From Rhabdothermincola salaria (lineage in GTDB: Bacteria; Actinomycetota; Acidimicrobiia; Acidimicrobiales; Acidimicrobilacustridaceae), in NCBI RefSeq assembly GCF_021246445.1, contig NZ_JAJQXW010000002.1, positions 248,001-312,000 on the forward strand: a stretch of DNA of 64,000 bases, written 5' to 3'. Every line of letters starts with the position of its first letter. Positions within the stretch are counted from its first letter, which is position 1. This document shows, piece by piece, positions 42,311 through 49,726 of the stretch. Below the pieces are notes generated by a model. That model worked only from the letters and a program-made list of their open reading frames with translations, ran no database searches and was not told the DNA's origin. The translations under genes were made by a program, and so were the position numbers.

Positions 42311-42976
42311 TCAGCGGCGGCTCCCCTTGCGTCGAGGCCTGGCCTCCACCTCGGCCGCCGGTAAGGTGAGGGAACGGCCGAAGCGGGCGGCCATGTCGGC
42401 CCAGCCCTTCCTCGTGCGGGGCTCGATCCCCACCGCCTCGAGGACGCCGAGGCCCACCTCGGCCGCCCACGTGTAGAGGACCGCGTCGCGCACGTCGACC
42501 GACGGGTCGATGCCCAGATCGTCGAGGTGCTCCTGGTAGCCGTCGATCCACCCCTGGAGGTGGCGCAGCTGCTCCTCCCGGAGCCGTTCGCGCGTCTCGT
42601 CGTCGGTGAGCGAGGCCGCCGCGCCCTGCACGATCAGCGCCCGCAGCTGGCGGCGTTCCGGGTAGCGCTGGGAGAGCCGCCGCAGGATCTCGACGTGCTC
42701 GGTCTGGCCCCCCGTGGCCCGGTAGGCGGACTCGAGCTCTCGCTGGGTCCGCAGACTGATGGCCTCGGCCAGCAGCTCGGCCTTGTTGCGGAAGTGGCCG
42801 TAGATCGCACCCGTCGTCAGCGACGCACTGCGAGCGACGTCCCTGATGGACGTCTGGAGGTACCCCTGGGTGGCGAAGAGCTCGGCGGCCAGCTCCACCA
42901 ACGCGGCACGGGTGGCGATCGCCTTGTCGCTCGTCCGCGGCGGACGCCGCGTGGGGGTCACCGGTCTCGAGGGCAC
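42311..42976 (-). CDS. TetR-family transcriptional regulator
   Basis: The protein of about 221 residues has the TetR helix-turn-helix (TRAALVELAAELFATQGYLQTSIRDVARSASLTTGAIYGHFRNKAELLAEAI) and a C-terminal all-helical ligand domain. Translation starts at GTG 42976 or 42982; AGGTGG favours 42976. It is convergent with the crotonase gene and directly downstream of the NTF2-like gene on the same strand. It could control the SDR/crotonase divergent promoter. That is inference from position. Confidence 0.8.
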   Translation of the reverse strand: MPSRPVTPTRRPPRTSDKAIATRAALVELAAELFATQGYLQTSIRDVARSASLTTGAIYGHFRNKAELLAEAISLRTQRELESAYRATGGQTEHVEILRRLSQRYPERRQLRALIVQGAAASLTDDETRERLREEQLRHLQGWIDGYQEHLDDLGIDPSVDVRDAVLYTWAAEVGLGVLEAVGIEPRTRKGWADMAARFGRSLTLPAAEVEARPRRKGSRR

Positions 42977-43064
42977 GTCCACACCACCTGGGTCGGGGTC
43001 GGGTGCATTCTGCCGCAGGACCCGCGGGCCGGCGGCCGGCCGATCCGAGCCCGCCGTGCGGGTC

Positions 43065-43526
43065 TCAGCCGGCCTGGCGCCGGCGCTCGGCCAGCACGAT
43101 CGACTCCTGGGTGTCGAGGATGACGTTGAGCTCACCGATGCGCAGCTCCCCCTCCTCCACCCGCACCGTGCCGTCGACGATGGCCGTGGACAGCGGCGAG
43201 GGAGCACCCCCGACGATCTGGGTGACCCAGATGTAGGAGCGGAACGCGGCCTCGTCGTCCGAGGCGCTGGTCAGGTGCACGTTCTCGCCGTTGTGGCGCA
43301 GCGGGTGCGGGCTGTCGAGACGGTGCTGGGTCTGCCAGGCCAGCACGTCGGCGTGACCCGAGACGTCGGCGCGCACGAACTCCTCGTAGTCGGTCGTGCC
43401 GGTGTCGGTGCGACAGGTGAAGTGGGCGTCGGACGTGAACATGGCCGGCCACTCGTCGAACAGGGCGTTGTCGTACGCGAACCACCACTTCCCGAGCAGG
43501 TTCTGGACGTCGGCCGGCTGGATCAC
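43065..43526 (-). CDS. NTF2/SnoaL-like (ring-hydroxylating dioxygenase beta-subunit-like fold) protein
   Basis: The 153-residue protein starts at GTG 43526, after AGGGGGAACAAC. It reads IQPADVQNLLGKWWFAYDNALFDEWPAMFTSDAHFTCRTDTGTTDYEEFVRADVSGHADVLAW and then a long sheet. The N-terminal helices with the WW and FDEWPAMFTSDAHF segments are those of NTF2-like proteins in the SnoaL/BphE group. No partner alpha subunit is nearby. The role may be isomerase, cyclase or ligand binding. It precedes the TetR gene by about 90 bases. Confidence 0.72.
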   Translation of the reverse strand: MIQPADVQNLLGKWWFAYDNALFDEWPAMFTSDAHFTCRTDTGTTDYEEFVRADVSGHADVLAWQTQHRLDSPHPLRHNGENVHLTSASDDEAAFRSYIWVTQIVGGAPSPLSTAIVDGTVRVEEGELRIGELNVILDTQESIVLAERRRQAG

Positions 43527-43647
43527 GTTGTTCCCCCTGGGGTGCTCCGCTCGGCCGGGAGGACGGGCGGGTGGATGGTGGCGGCGCTCACCGGACGGCG
43601 ACGCCGAAGTGAAGAGCAGGGCGGCTGCGCGACGCGCCCGTCCCCGG

Positions 43648-44703
43648 CTACGCGGCCGGGAACTCCAGCCACTCGGTGGCCGGCCCGATCGTGTAGGTCT
43701 CGACGAGGGCCTTGACGAAGTCCGTGTCGTCGAGCGGGTCGGACGGCTCGGCGATCTTCTTGCCCTTGCTGCGCATGTCGTCGACGAGCATGCCGACGGC
43801 CTTTTCGATGGTGAGGTCATCGGTGTGGTCCATCACCTTCTTCAGCTCGTCCATGTCCTCGTAGAGCTCCGAGCTCCAGTGCACGAGGAAGCGGAGGTCC
43901 GACGGCTGGTAGGTGTGGATCACCTCGTCGTCGGTGGTGATCTGCCACGCATCGACCTCGGGGTCCCAGCCCATCATCGAGCGATGCTTGAGGCCCTCCA
44001 CCGGTGGGGCGTCGAAGGGACCCACCGGGTCACCTCGGTGGAACATGAGCTCGTTCTGCACCACCAGGCCCTTGTTCCACAGCGGATGCTCGAGGACCTC
44101 GGGCGGCCCCAGCGGGCCCTCGGGCCAGTAGGTGAACGTGCCGTTCTCACCCACGTACCACCAGGTGATGACCTGGGCCATCTTCACCAGGTAGTCGGTG
44201 AACAACCCCGACTTGCCCATGACGTTCTGCAGCCACACCGGGGCGTTCTCGTAGCGCACGCCCCGGAAGGTGACGGCGTCGAGGTGCGCCGGCGGCGGGG
44301 CGGCCGCCGGGTACGGGCCGGTGATGTTGAACAGCATCATGGTGGGCTTGGCGTACTGGACGTTCCAGTAGTCCTTGACCAGCTCGATGAACTGCGGGTT
44401 GTAGAAGCAGTCGTGGACCTCGGGGTGGAAGCACACCGAGTTCTGCCCGTAGAAGCCACGGAACTGCGGGTTGGCGATGTCGTCGAGGGTGAGACCGTGG
44501 CCCTCGGGCACCACCCCGGTGACGGTGGCGATGAGCTCCTCGACCGTCTTGAAGTGGTGGGCCTGGATGGTCGGCCAGGGGCCCTTCTGCTTCACCACGT
44601 CGAGCAGACGTCCGTACTGGTCGTCGGTGTACACGCCCTCCAGCAACCGCGGCGGCGCGATGGGCCGCAGCGCCTGGTTCATCTGGTCTTCGTAGGCCCC
44701 CAT
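43648..44703 (-). CDS. Protein of unknown function, 351 residues
   Basis: The protein begins MGAYEDQMNQALRPIAPPRLLEG and is rich in aromatic residues and His. Segments such as NSVCFHPEVHDCFYNPQFIELVKDYWN, NELMFHRGDPVGPF and MDELKKVMDHTDDLTIEKAVGMLVDDMRSKGKK stand out. The HPEVHD and HRGD stretches recall metal-binding pockets of cupin or 2-oxoglutarate-oxygenase folds, but I cannot demonstrate a complete motif. GGAGGGG 6 nt before the ATG supports the start. It is divergent from the second binding lipoprotein gene and may be in the same regulon. Confidence 0.65.
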   Translation of the reverse strand: MGAYEDQMNQALRPIAPPRLLEGVYTDDQYGRLLDVVKQKGPWPTIQAHHFKTVEELIATVTGVVPEGHGLTLDDIANPQFRGFYGQNSVCFHPEVHDCFYNPQFIELVKDYWNVQYAKPTMMLFNITGPYPAAAPPPAHLDAVTFRGVRYENAPVWLQNVMGKSGLFTDYLVKMAQVITWWYVGENGTFTYWPEGPLGPPEVLEHPLWNKGLVVQNELMFHRGDPVGPFDAPPVEGLKHRSMMGWDPEVDAWQITTDDEVIHTYQPSDLRFLVHWSSELYEDMDELKKVMDHTDDLTIEKAVGMLVDDMRSKGKKIAEPSDPLDDTDFVKALVETYTIGPATEWLEFPAA

Positions 44704-44773
44704 CGGTGTCCCCTCCCCGGCCGTCGGCCTGCGACGAGCCGGACGTCTCGTGGCGCCCCTCGGCGACTGCAAA

Positions 44774-44793
44774 AGAATATAGCGCTGTTATCT
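44774..44793. promoter_or_regulatory. AT-rich imperfect palindrome in a divergent promoter region
   Basis: The 20 bases around AGCGCT (44781-44786) form an imperfect palindrome with half-sites AGAATAT and GTTATCT. TGTTATCT at 44786-44793 is the reverse complement of the AGATAACA found at 41374. This is the AT-rich core of the 182-base gap between the unknown gene and the binding lipoprotein gene. A TetR-type operator plus promoter is plausible. Confidence 0.35.
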
Positions 44794-44885
44794 CATTGCG
44801 CCTAGGGTGTCGCCACGCCGTGGGAGGTCACGGCCGGCGTGCCCGCCGACGGCGGGGCGACACAGGAACCGGGGGGTTTCGATCG

Positions 44886-46298
44886 ATGCGTAGGAACAGT
44901 TGGCGGCTGCTCGCCGTGCTGATGACGCTCGGCCTGGTGGCCGCCGCGTGCGGTGGAGGCGACCGGGCCGACGAGGGAGGGGACGACAGCTCCCCCTCGA
45001 CCTCGTCCGACGTGGTCGAGGACGGACCCAGCGGCGGCTTCGGCGACCTCGAGTCGCCGTGCGGTCCCGCCGAGGACGGCGTCGAGCTCACCGACCAGGG
45101 CGACTTCGTCACCGCCGAGACGATCACCATCGGCTACGGCGACGACGCCGGCTACCAGGCCGCCCCCGGCCTGAACGCCCAGATGTCCGACGCCGTCGTC
45201 GCCCTCATGGACTGGTGCAACGAGCAGGGCGGCATCAACGGTCGACAGGTCACGGGCGAGTACTACGACGCCAAGATCCTCGAAGCCAACAACGTCATGA
45301 TCGAGGCCTGCGACCAGGTCTTCATGCTGGTCGGCCAGGGCTGGGCCTTCGACGGTGCGGCCGAGCAGACCCGGGTGGGCTGCGGTCTGCCCCAGGTCCC
45401 CGGCTACACGGTGAGCGCCACCGCGGCCCACGGACCGCTGACCTACGTCGCCGTGCCCAACCCGGTCGACGTCACCCCGGCCGGACACCTCGCCCTCATG
45501 GCCGAGCAGTACCCCGACCGCGTCACCAAGGCCGCCGCGCTCTACGCCGACTACCCGGCCCAGATCGAGGTCATGGACAAGATCGAGGCGGTCGCCCCGG
45601 ACTACGGCTGGGAGTTCGTCCCCGACTGCGAGCAGACCTACCCGATCGGCGGCGTGGCCCAGTGGGCTCCGTACGTGCAGAAGCTGAAGGAGTGCGGCGC
45701 CGGCATCGTCTACTGGGTGGGCTCGCCGCTGCCCATGTTCCAGAACCTGCTCGAGGCCGCGGCCCAGGCCGACCTCGACATGGTGTACCTGAGCGACGCC
45801 AACCAGTACGAGGAGAACTTCGCCCTGGCCAACACCGCCGGCTACGCCGACACGGTCCACATGCGCATGGCGTTCACGCCCTTCGAGCAGGCCGACCAGA
45901 ACGAAGCCACCCAGCAGTACCTCGACTTGCTCGAGGCCAGCGGGGGCACGCCCTCGTTGCTCGGGGCGCAGGCGACCTCCGCCTTCCTCCTGTGGGCGAC
46001 CGCGGCGGACGCCTGCGGCGCCGAGCTCACCCGCCAGTGCGTGCTCGACGAGCTGGCCACCGTCACGGCGTGGACCGGCGGTGGGCTCCACGCCGAGAGC
46101 AACCCGGGCGAGAACATGCCGCCCGAGTGCGTCATGGTGCTCGGGATGGAGGGCACCAGCTTCGTGCAGGCCCTCCCCGAGGAGCAGGGCGAGTTCTCCT
46201 GCGACCCGTCCTACGTCGCCGAGGTCCAGGGCATCGACGCCCTCACCGCCGCCGACCTGGGACCCGACCGGATCTCCCAGGCCTTCACCACCGGCTGA
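44886..46298 (+). CDS. Branched-chain amino acid/amide-type ABC transporter substrate-binding lipoprotein (orphan)
   Basis: The 470-residue lipoprotein has the signal MRRNSWRLLAVLMTLGLVAAACGGG, then an acidic Ser/Thr-rich linker and a type-I periplasmic binding domain (ETITIGYGDDAGYQAAPGLNAQMSDAVVALMDWCNEQGGINGRQVTGEYYDAK). NEQGGINGR is the family-typical segment. It resembles the first binding lipoprotein (8777-10153) in layout, and both lack adjacent permease and ATPase genes. GGGGGG precedes the ATG. A strong hairpin follows the gene. Confidence 0.84.
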   Translation: MRRNSWRLLAVLMTLGLVAAACGGGDRADEGGDDSSPSTSSDVVEDGPSGGFGDLESPCGPAEDGVELTDQGDFVTAETITIGYGDDAGYQAAPGLNAQMSDAVVALMDWCNEQGGINGRQVTGEYYDAKILEANNVMIEACDQVFMLVGQGWAFDGAAEQTRVGCGLPQVPGYTVSATAAHGPLTYVAVPNPVDVTPAGHLALMAEQYPDRVTKAAALYADYPAQIEVMDKIEAVAPDYGWEFVPDCEQTYPIGGVAQWAPYVQKLKECGAGIVYWVGSPLPMFQNLLEAAAQADLDMVYLSDANQYEENFALANTAGYADTVHMRMAFTPFEQADQNEATQQYLDLLEASGGTPSLLGAQATSAFLLWATAADACGAELTRQCVLDELATVTAWTGGGLHAESNPGENMPPECVMVLGMEGTSFVQALPEEQGEFSCDPSYVAEVQGIDALTAADLGPDRISQAFTTG

Positions 46299-46318
46299 GC
46301 CCTGAGGTCCCCCGGCCG

Positions 46319-46347
46319 GGTCCCGACGAGCAGCGCCCGTCGGGACC
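46319..46347. terminator. Hairpin between the binding-protein and exporter genes
   Basis: GGTCCCGACG (46319-46328) pairs perfectly with CGTCGGGACC (46338-46347) around a 9-base loop, 21 bases after the lipoprotein stop codon. It lies between convergent genes and could serve both. Confidence 0.65.
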
Positions 46348-46420
46348 TGGACCGGGGCTCGGACCAGTGCTCGAGGGGGGGGCGGCGCCCCGCGCGGAGG
46401 GTGCCGACCGGGCCCGCCGA

Positions 46421-47998
46421 TCAGTCGTCGGCGTTCACCGGGACCTCGACGGGGGCCGACACCGGGGGGCGCGCCGGGATGACCAGGCGCACGACCACGG
46501 CACCGACGAGGATCACCGCGGCCCCCAAGCCCAGGGCCCAGCTCATGCCGTCGACGAACGACTGGCGGGCGGCGTCCACCACCCCGGCGCCGTCGGCACC
46601 GAGCTCGCCGGCCACCCGCAGCGCCTCGGAGAGCGAGGACGTCACCCGGTCGGTGAGGTCCGGGGGGAGGTCCGGCAGCGCGTCACGCACCGACGACGCG
46701 TAGAGGGTCGAGGCCAGGCTGCCGATCACGGCGACGCCGAGGGCCCCACCCAGTTCGCGGTTGGTGTCGTTCATCGCCGAGCCCACGCCCGCCTTCTCGT
46801 GGGGCAGCGAGGCCATGATGGTGGCGGTGGCCGGGGCCATGGTCAGCCCCATGCCGGTGGCCAGCACCACCAGGCAGGCAGCCAACAACGGATACGACGA
46901 CCCCACCCCGGCGGTGAGGGCCAGCAGCGCCATGCCCGTGCCGGCCGTGGCCATGCCGCCCGCCACCACTCGACGGGTACCGAAGCGGGCGGCGAGGTGG
47001 GCCGAGCTGGGGGCGGCCACCATCATGGCGACGGCGAAGGGCAACGTGCGGATGCCGGCCTGCAGGGCCGTGTAGTCACGCACCAGCTGCAGGTACTGGG
47101 TGAGCAGGAAGAAGAGCCCGAACATCCCGAAGAACATCATGGCGATGGCCAGGCTGCCCCCCGTGAAGCCACCGTTGCCGAACAGTCGCACGTCGAGCAT
47201 CGGGTGGTCGTGGCGCAGCTCCCACACCACGAACGCGGCCAGCAGCACGGCCGCCACGACGAAGGCGGCCAGGATGAGCGGGTCGGTCCAGCCGTAGACG
47301 GGGGCTTCGATCACGCCGTAGACCAGCGAGCCGATCATGCCCACCGACAGCAGGGCGCCGACCGGGTCGAGCGGCACCCGGTCGGGGTGGCGGGACCGGG
47401 GGACCAGCACGGCTCCCGCGAGGAGGGCCACGACCACCACGGGCACGTTGAGCCAGAAGACCGAGGGCCACGCGAAGTGCTCGAGGAGCCAGCCGCTGGT
47501 GACCGGGCCGACCGCACCGGCGGCACCCGCCACCCCGGCCCAGGCCCCGATGGCCTTGGCCCGCTCGTGGGGCGGGAAGACGTGGGTGAGGATCGACAGG
47601 GTGGCGGGCATCACGAACGCCGCCCCGAGCCCCATGATCGCCCGGGCCGCGATCACCCCATCGGCCGAGTCCGCCAACGTGGCCGAGAACGAACCGAGCC
47701 CGAACACGACGAGGCCACCGGTGAGGGCTCCCTTGCGCCCGAAGCGGTCGCCCAGGGAGCCGGCGGTGAAGAGGAGCCCGGCGAACACCAACGAGTAGGC
47801 GTCGACCATCCACTGCAGCTGCGACGCGGTGGCGGTCAAGGCGTCGGAGATCTCCGGCAGGGCGATGTTGAGCACGGTGTTGCCCATCACCACCATGAAC
47901 AGGCTGAGGCACAGCACCAAGAGGATGAGCCACCGGCGCGGATCGGCCTCCACGTCGCTCGCCCCGCCTGCTTCGCCGCCCACGCGTTCGGTCACCAT
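46421..47998 (-). CDS. DHA2-family (EmrB/QacA-type) MFS multidrug exporter
   Basis: The 525-residue protein has about 14 membrane helices. Helix 1 is WLILLVLCLSLFMVVMGNTVLNIALPEI, followed by motif A GSLGDRFGRKGAL. The motif C region is AGAAGAVGPVTSGWLLEHF, with LFGNGGFTGGS after the central loop. Such proteins expel cationic drugs or lipophilic compounds in exchange for protons. No adjacent regulator is evident, and the gene converges on the orphan binding-protein gene. The start ATG is at 47998. Confidence 0.9.
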   Translation of the reverse strand: MVTERVGGEAGGASDVEADPRRWLILLVLCLSLFMVVMGNTVLNIALPEISDALTATASQLQWMVDAYSLVFAGLLFTAGSLGDRFGRKGALTGGLVVFGLGSFSATLADSADGVIAARAIMGLGAAFVMPATLSILTHVFPPHERAKAIGAWAGVAGAAGAVGPVTSGWLLEHFAWPSVFWLNVPVVVVALLAGAVLVPRSRHPDRVPLDPVGALLSVGMIGSLVYGVIEAPVYGWTDPLILAAFVVAAVLLAAFVVWELRHDHPMLDVRLFGNGGFTGGSLAIAMMFFGMFGLFFLLTQYLQLVRDYTALQAGIRTLPFAVAMMVAAPSSAHLAARFGTRRVVAGGMATAGTGMALLALTAGVGSSYPLLAACLVVLATGMGLTMAPATATIMASLPHEKAGVGSAMNDTNRELGGALGVAVIGSLASTLYASSVRDALPDLPPDLTDRVTSSLSEALRVAGELGADGAGVVDAARQSFVDGMSWALGLGAAVILVGAVVVRLVIPARPPVSAPVEVPVNADD

Positions 47999-48043
47999 CG
48001 GCGCCCAGTCTCGCCCGTCGACCGCCGAGATGCCTCGGTGATG

Positions 48044-48799
48044 TCACCGAAAACCGGCGATGCGCTCCTCGGTGTCGGCGATCGGATACCGGGCTGCGGC
48101 CTCGTAGGCCAGGCCGTCGGGCAGATCTCGTTCGTCGGCCACCCGGTAGAGGTCCTTGTAGGCCGCGAGCGCTCCCGGGCTGTTGGCGGCGATGGTGGCG
48201 GCCAGCTCGGCGACCGTGGCGTCGAGGTCGGCCCGGGGCACGACGCTGGCCGCCAGACCCCAGGCCCCCGCCTCGACCCCGGTGAACGTGCGGGCGGTGT
48301 AGGACAGCTGGCGCGCCCGGGCGGGGCCGACCAGGTGGGGGAGGCGCTGGCTCATGCCCCAGGTCGGGCGCAGGCCCCACTTGGCGTGGGTGTCACCGAA
48401 CACGGCCTCCTCGGCGGCCACGATGAGGTCGCAGCCGAGGGCGAGCTCCAACGCCCCGGTGAAGCAGTGGCCGTTGACGGCGGCGATCACGATCTGGGGC
48501 AGGCGCCGGATGCGTTCGATCACCCGTCGGGCGGGCACGTCGAGGACGTCGCCGACCATGCCCCCCTCGAGCGAACGTCCGCCGAGCGCCTTGAGGTCGA
48601 CACCGGCGCTGAACGCCCGGCCCTCCCCGGTGATCACCACCACCCTGGTGCCGTCGTCCTCGGCGATCGCCTCGAGGGCCAGGTCGAGCTCGGTGAGCAT
48701 CTCCGAGGTGATGGCGTTCAACGCCGCAGGGCGGTCGAGGACCAGGGTGGTGACCGGCTCGGCGCGCTCGACGCGCACGGTGGTGGTGTCGGTGCTCAT
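48044..48799 (-). CDS. Crotonase-fold enoyl-CoA hydratase family protein, one Glu retained
   Basis: The 251-residue protein has VTTLVLDRPAALNAITSEMLTELDLAL, the first oxyanion segment GEGRAFSAGVDLKALGG and NGHCFTGALELALGCDLIVA, where GALEL keeps the first catalytic Glu. The second catalytic segment (GDTHAKWGLRPTWGMSQRLPHLVG) has no Glu at the expected place. It could hydrate with one Glu plus water or catalyse another crotonase reaction. It lies directly downstream of the exporter gene on the same strand, 45 bases apart. Confidence 0.84.
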   Translation of the reverse strand: MSTDTTTVRVERAEPVTTLVLDRPAALNAITSEMLTELDLALEAIAEDDGTRVVVITGEGRAFSAGVDLKALGGRSLEGGMVGDVLDVPARRVIERIRRLPQIVIAAVNGHCFTGALELALGCDLIVAAEEAVFGDTHAKWGLRPTWGMSQRLPHLVGPARARQLSYTARTFTGVEAGAWGLAASVVPRADLDATVAELAATIAANSPGALAAYKDLYRVADERDLPDGLAYEAAARYPIADTEERIAGFR

Positions 48800-48833
48800 C
48801 CGCGTCGTCTACCACAGCGCGCCACCACCGAGG

Positions 48834-49691
48834 TCAGGCGTAGCGGTCGATGGCGCTGGTGGCCGCCCCCACGTACCCACCCCCGAACTTGATGGCGTGC
48901 ACGACGAGCGGGGCCAGCTGGTGCAGCTCCACCCGCTCGCCGGCACCGTCGGCCAGCGGGGCGACGTCTTCGTAGGCGGCATGGGCCCGGGGGCCGAAGC
49001 CGCCGAACAGTCGCATCATGGCCAGGTCGAACTCGCGGTGCCCGCCGAACGCCGCCGGGTCGATCAGCCAGTTCCGGCCACCCGTGTCGACCAGGCGGTT
49101 CCCGGCCCACAGGTCGCCGTGCAGGCGAGCCGGAGGTTCGACCGGGCCGAGGAGCGCTTCGGCTCTCGCCGCCACCCGGTGCAGGCCGGCCACGGCGGCC
49201 GGGGGCAGGGCACCGGCCTCCTCGGCCAGGGCGGCGAGCGGCACGAGGCGCCGTTCGGCGTAGAAGGTCGCCCAGCTCGGCGCCGGATCGTTGGGGAGCG
49301 AGCGCGAACCCGTCGGCCGCCGGTCCTCCCGCCCGAAGCACGGCGCGCCCGCGGCGTGCAGGGCGGCCAGCGACCGACCGAAGGCCTCGTCGGTGCCGGG
49401 CCCCGGAGAGCCCTCCTCGATCCACTCCAGCACGAGGTGGGCCGGGTCGTCGCCGACGGCCAGCACCTCGGGCACGGCGACCGCCCCCGCGTCGCGCAAC
49501 CAGGACAGCCCGGCGGCTTCGGTGACGAAGAAGCCGGGAGGTGGGTCGTGGTGGGTCTTGGCGAACACGCGCCGACCGTCGCCCAGGTCGAGTCGGAAGG
49601 CGGCGGCGACATCGCCGCCATGCAGCCGGGCCGACGCCACGACGGTCGCCGAGAGGGCGGCCTCCACGGCGAGCACCAGCATCCGCTCCAT
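48834..49691 (-). CDS. Fructosamine kinase family protein
   Basis: The 285-residue kinase has the aminoglycoside-phosphotransferase-like fold. Landmarks are RVFAKTHHDPPPGFFVTEAAGLSWLRDAGAVAVPEVLAVGDDPAHLVLEWIEEG (the ATP Lys and following segments), the catalytic RLHGDLWAGNRLV and the metal-binding LIDPAAFGGHREFDLAMMRLFGGF. These are diagnostic of FN3K-related proteins, which phosphorylate ketoamines on glycated proteins or sugars. The ATG at 49691 has no Shine-Dalgarno. TAGGGT lies 6 nt upstream, so the message may be leaderless. Confidence 0.87.
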   Translation of the reverse strand: MERMLVLAVEAALSATVVASARLHGGDVAAAFRLDLGDGRRVFAKTHHDPPPGFFVTEAAGLSWLRDAGAVAVPEVLAVGDDPAHLVLEWIEEGSPGPGTDEAFGRSLAALHAAGAPCFGREDRRPTGSRSLPNDPAPSWATFYAERRLVPLAALAEEAGALPPAAVAGLHRVAARAEALLGPVEPPARLHGDLWAGNRLVDTGGRNWLIDPAAFGGHREFDLAMMRLFGGFGPRAHAAYEDVAPLADGAGERVELHQLAPLVVHAIKFGGGYVGAATSAIDRYA

Positions 49692-49726
49692 GGTCGGACC
49701 CTACGCCCGGTTCGCCGCGGTCGAGC

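Noticed and set aside
44900-48892. A 1,330-codon open frame on the plus strand
   Set aside because: It overlaps the binding-lipoprotein gene, the exporter and the crotonase in other frames. Its translation is Arg/Gly/His-rich without domains, as is typical of antisense or shifted frames in very GC-rich DNA.
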